From RPQJ01 sp963732375 (lineage in GTDB: Bacteria; Pseudomonadota; Gammaproteobacteria; Steroidobacterales; Steroidobacteraceae): a stretch of 64,000 nt of DNA. The position numbers and the translations under genes are program-made. The first letter of the stretch is position 1, and each line of letters begins with the position of its first letter. Positions 63,003-64,000 of this stretch are shown piece after piece. Where the stretch lies: positions 1-64,000 of the forward strand of contig CAVSZE010000014.1 of assembly GCA_963732375.1 (NCBI GenBank). Reading direction: 5' to 3'. The notes under the pieces were generated by a model. The model was not told the origin of the DNA and searched no databases. It saw nothing but the letters and a program-made list of their open reading frames with translations.

Positions 63003-64000
63003 TCACTGGCCCAGCATGTAGATCTGCCAGAGATCCTTGCTCGTCATCGGCAGCACAGGCCGTATGGCGATGCGCCCTGTCCGGCCGATACTCCGCTCCA
63101 GGTACTGGATCTCTGCGAGCTTTTCGCGCGTTTCGTCGTCGATCGGTGCCTCGAGTCCGCTCTCGCGCATCAGCAGCACGCCCTTTGCACGCAGCGCAAG
63201 TTCCACATGCAGCCGCATGTAGCAGAGCATGTCGGCAATGATTTCGCCACGGAACCTCTCCCGGAGCGAGTGCAGGTAGGTTCCCGCGTGCGACGCCGAG
63301 AATTCGTCAGAATCGATGAGCTGCAGCAGTTCGATGTCCGAGTCGAGGTCGGCGTCCAGCCAGTCGCGGAGCGATTTTTCGCTGCGCCTGAAGACGAACT
63401 GCATCAGCGGCGGAAGCGCGAGCAGGATGCCGAGCGTGGCGAGCACGGGCTTCGCGAGCAGGTGATTGAAGGCCGAGTGCAGGACTACCGCCGCGAGCAG
63501 TCCGGGCAGGATCACCAGGAACGAGGCTTCGGTCCGCTTCTCCGCCAGCGCCACCGAGACGATCGCGAAGATCGCAGTGGCGCCGCCGTGCATGATCGCG
63601 GTGCCGAAGCCGCGGACGATTTCCACCGCGACGTTCGCCTCGGGCCGGGATGCCAGGTAATAGAGATTCTCGATCAGCGCAAATCCGGAACCGATCGCGA
63701 AGCCGAAGATGGCGGCGTCAACCAGCATGCCGATGCGTCGGGACCTGATCAGGTATACGAGTACCGCACCCTTGAGAATCTCCTCGAGCCAGGGTGAGAC
63801 GTATCGCGAGTACACTACGAAATCGATGCGCAGCCCGCCGAGCAGCGCGTCGTTCAGGAGATAGCTCGCTCCCGCCGCAACCCCGCCGACCGCCATGGCG
63901 GCGAGCACGGCGCGCAGGCTCACGAGCTTGAAGCTGTCGAAATAGACTAGCGAAGCAAGGAACACGAGCACCGGCAGCAGCGCGACCGTGCCGAGCGCAA
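63003..64000 (-). CDS. PrsW-family glutamic-type intramembrane protease, 5' end off the window
   Basis: At least 332 codons are visible; the frame stays open to the right edge, so the true start is beyond 64000 (GTG 63971 is unlikely). Membrane segments with the PrsW/CAAX-like motifs SPWLEEILKG, ENLYYLAS and HSAFNHLL, which supply the paired Glu and His residues. A cytoplasmic C-terminal extension of about 130 residues (from FRRSEKSLRDW) follows. Substrate unknown. Confidence 0.82.
   Translation of the reverse strand, partial: ALGTVALLPVLVFLASLVYFDSFKLVSLRAVLAAMAVGGVAAGASYLLNDALLGGLRIDFVVYSRYVSPWLEEILKGAVLVYLIRSRRIGMLVDAAIFGFAIGSGFALIENLYYLASRPEANVAVEIVRGFGTAIMHGGATAIFAIVSVALAEKRTEASFLVILPGLLAAVVLHSAFNHLLAKPVLATLGILLALPPLMQFVFRRSEKSLRDWLDADLDSDIELLQLIDSDEFSASHAGTYLHSLRERFRGEIIADMLCYMRLHVELALRAKGVLLMRESGLEAPIDDETREKLAEIQYLERSIGRTGRIAIRPVLPMTSKDLWQIYMLGQ

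Noticed and set aside
1..64000. CRISPR arrays, prophage or complete insertion sequences
   Set aside because: No regularly spaced repeats, integrase, transposase or phage structural genes were found on reading both strands.

Overview
The window is GC-rich, densely packed bacterial DNA. It most resembles a gammaproteobacterium: birA, coaX, a SPOR-domain gene and tRNA-Thr follow one another as they often do in that class, and the outer-membrane electron conduit has the Shewanella-type order omcA-mtrC-mtrA-mtrB. A V/A-type ATPase operon is less usual for that class, so the exact lineage is left open. The dominant theme is respiration through multiheme cytochromes. By direct count the genes here encode 93 CXXCH heme sites plus two CX3CH sites.

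Layout. 1-7745 (+): V/A-type ATPase operon (probable G tail, C-like, I, K, F, E, A, B, D). 7749-9174 (+): an SDR-family gene broken by one extra base. 9304-9615 (+): a small monoheme cytochrome. 9697-21896 (mostly -): extracellular electron transfer locus with mtrB, mtrA, three OmcA/MtrC-type decaheme lipoproteins and two small lipoprotein genes. 22207-29421 (-): hydrogenase maturation operon hypC-A-B-D-F, a HemW-like radical SAM gene, and hypE. 29527-35223 (-): housekeeping genes (zinc-ribbon protein, bactofilin, tRNA-Thr, SPOR protein, a monoheme cytochrome, coaX, birA, plsY, ctlX-like). 35347-37676 (+): feoA, feoB and a small FeoB-associated protein. 37802-50696 (-): a second redox super-locus with two NrfD/ferredoxin modules, a NapC/ImcH-like cytochrome, an octaheme cytochrome, a 13-heme/cytochrome b fusion, a c3-like cytochrome, two paralogous small membrane proteins, and an M56-like peptidase with a partner. 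50940-52919 (+): an 11-heme/cytochrome b fusion. 53049-64000: polytopic membrane protein, ABC-F ATPase, Ig-like-domain nonaheme cytochrome, nitronate monooxygenase-like flavoprotein, SulP transporter and a PrsW-like protease cut by the window edge.

How the genes may work together (inference). Quinone-linked inner-membrane modules (NapC/ImcH-like, NrfD plus FeS, and CbcL-like multiheme-b fusions) would exchange electrons with the quinone pool. Small periplasmic cytochromes (two near-identical monohemes, the octaheme and the c3-like protein) would carry them to MtrA/MtrB, and the decaheme lipoproteins would pass them to an extracellular acceptor, or take them from a donor. The hyp operon implies a NiFe hydrogenase, but no hydrogenase catalytic subunit lies in the window. 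feoAB would supply the iron needed for so much heme.

No CRISPR array, prophage, integrase or complete insertion sequence was seen. The candidates for something undescribed are the combined 37802-50696 locus, the collagen-like linkers on the three outer-membrane cytochromes, and the paired WRPxEAY membrane proteins.
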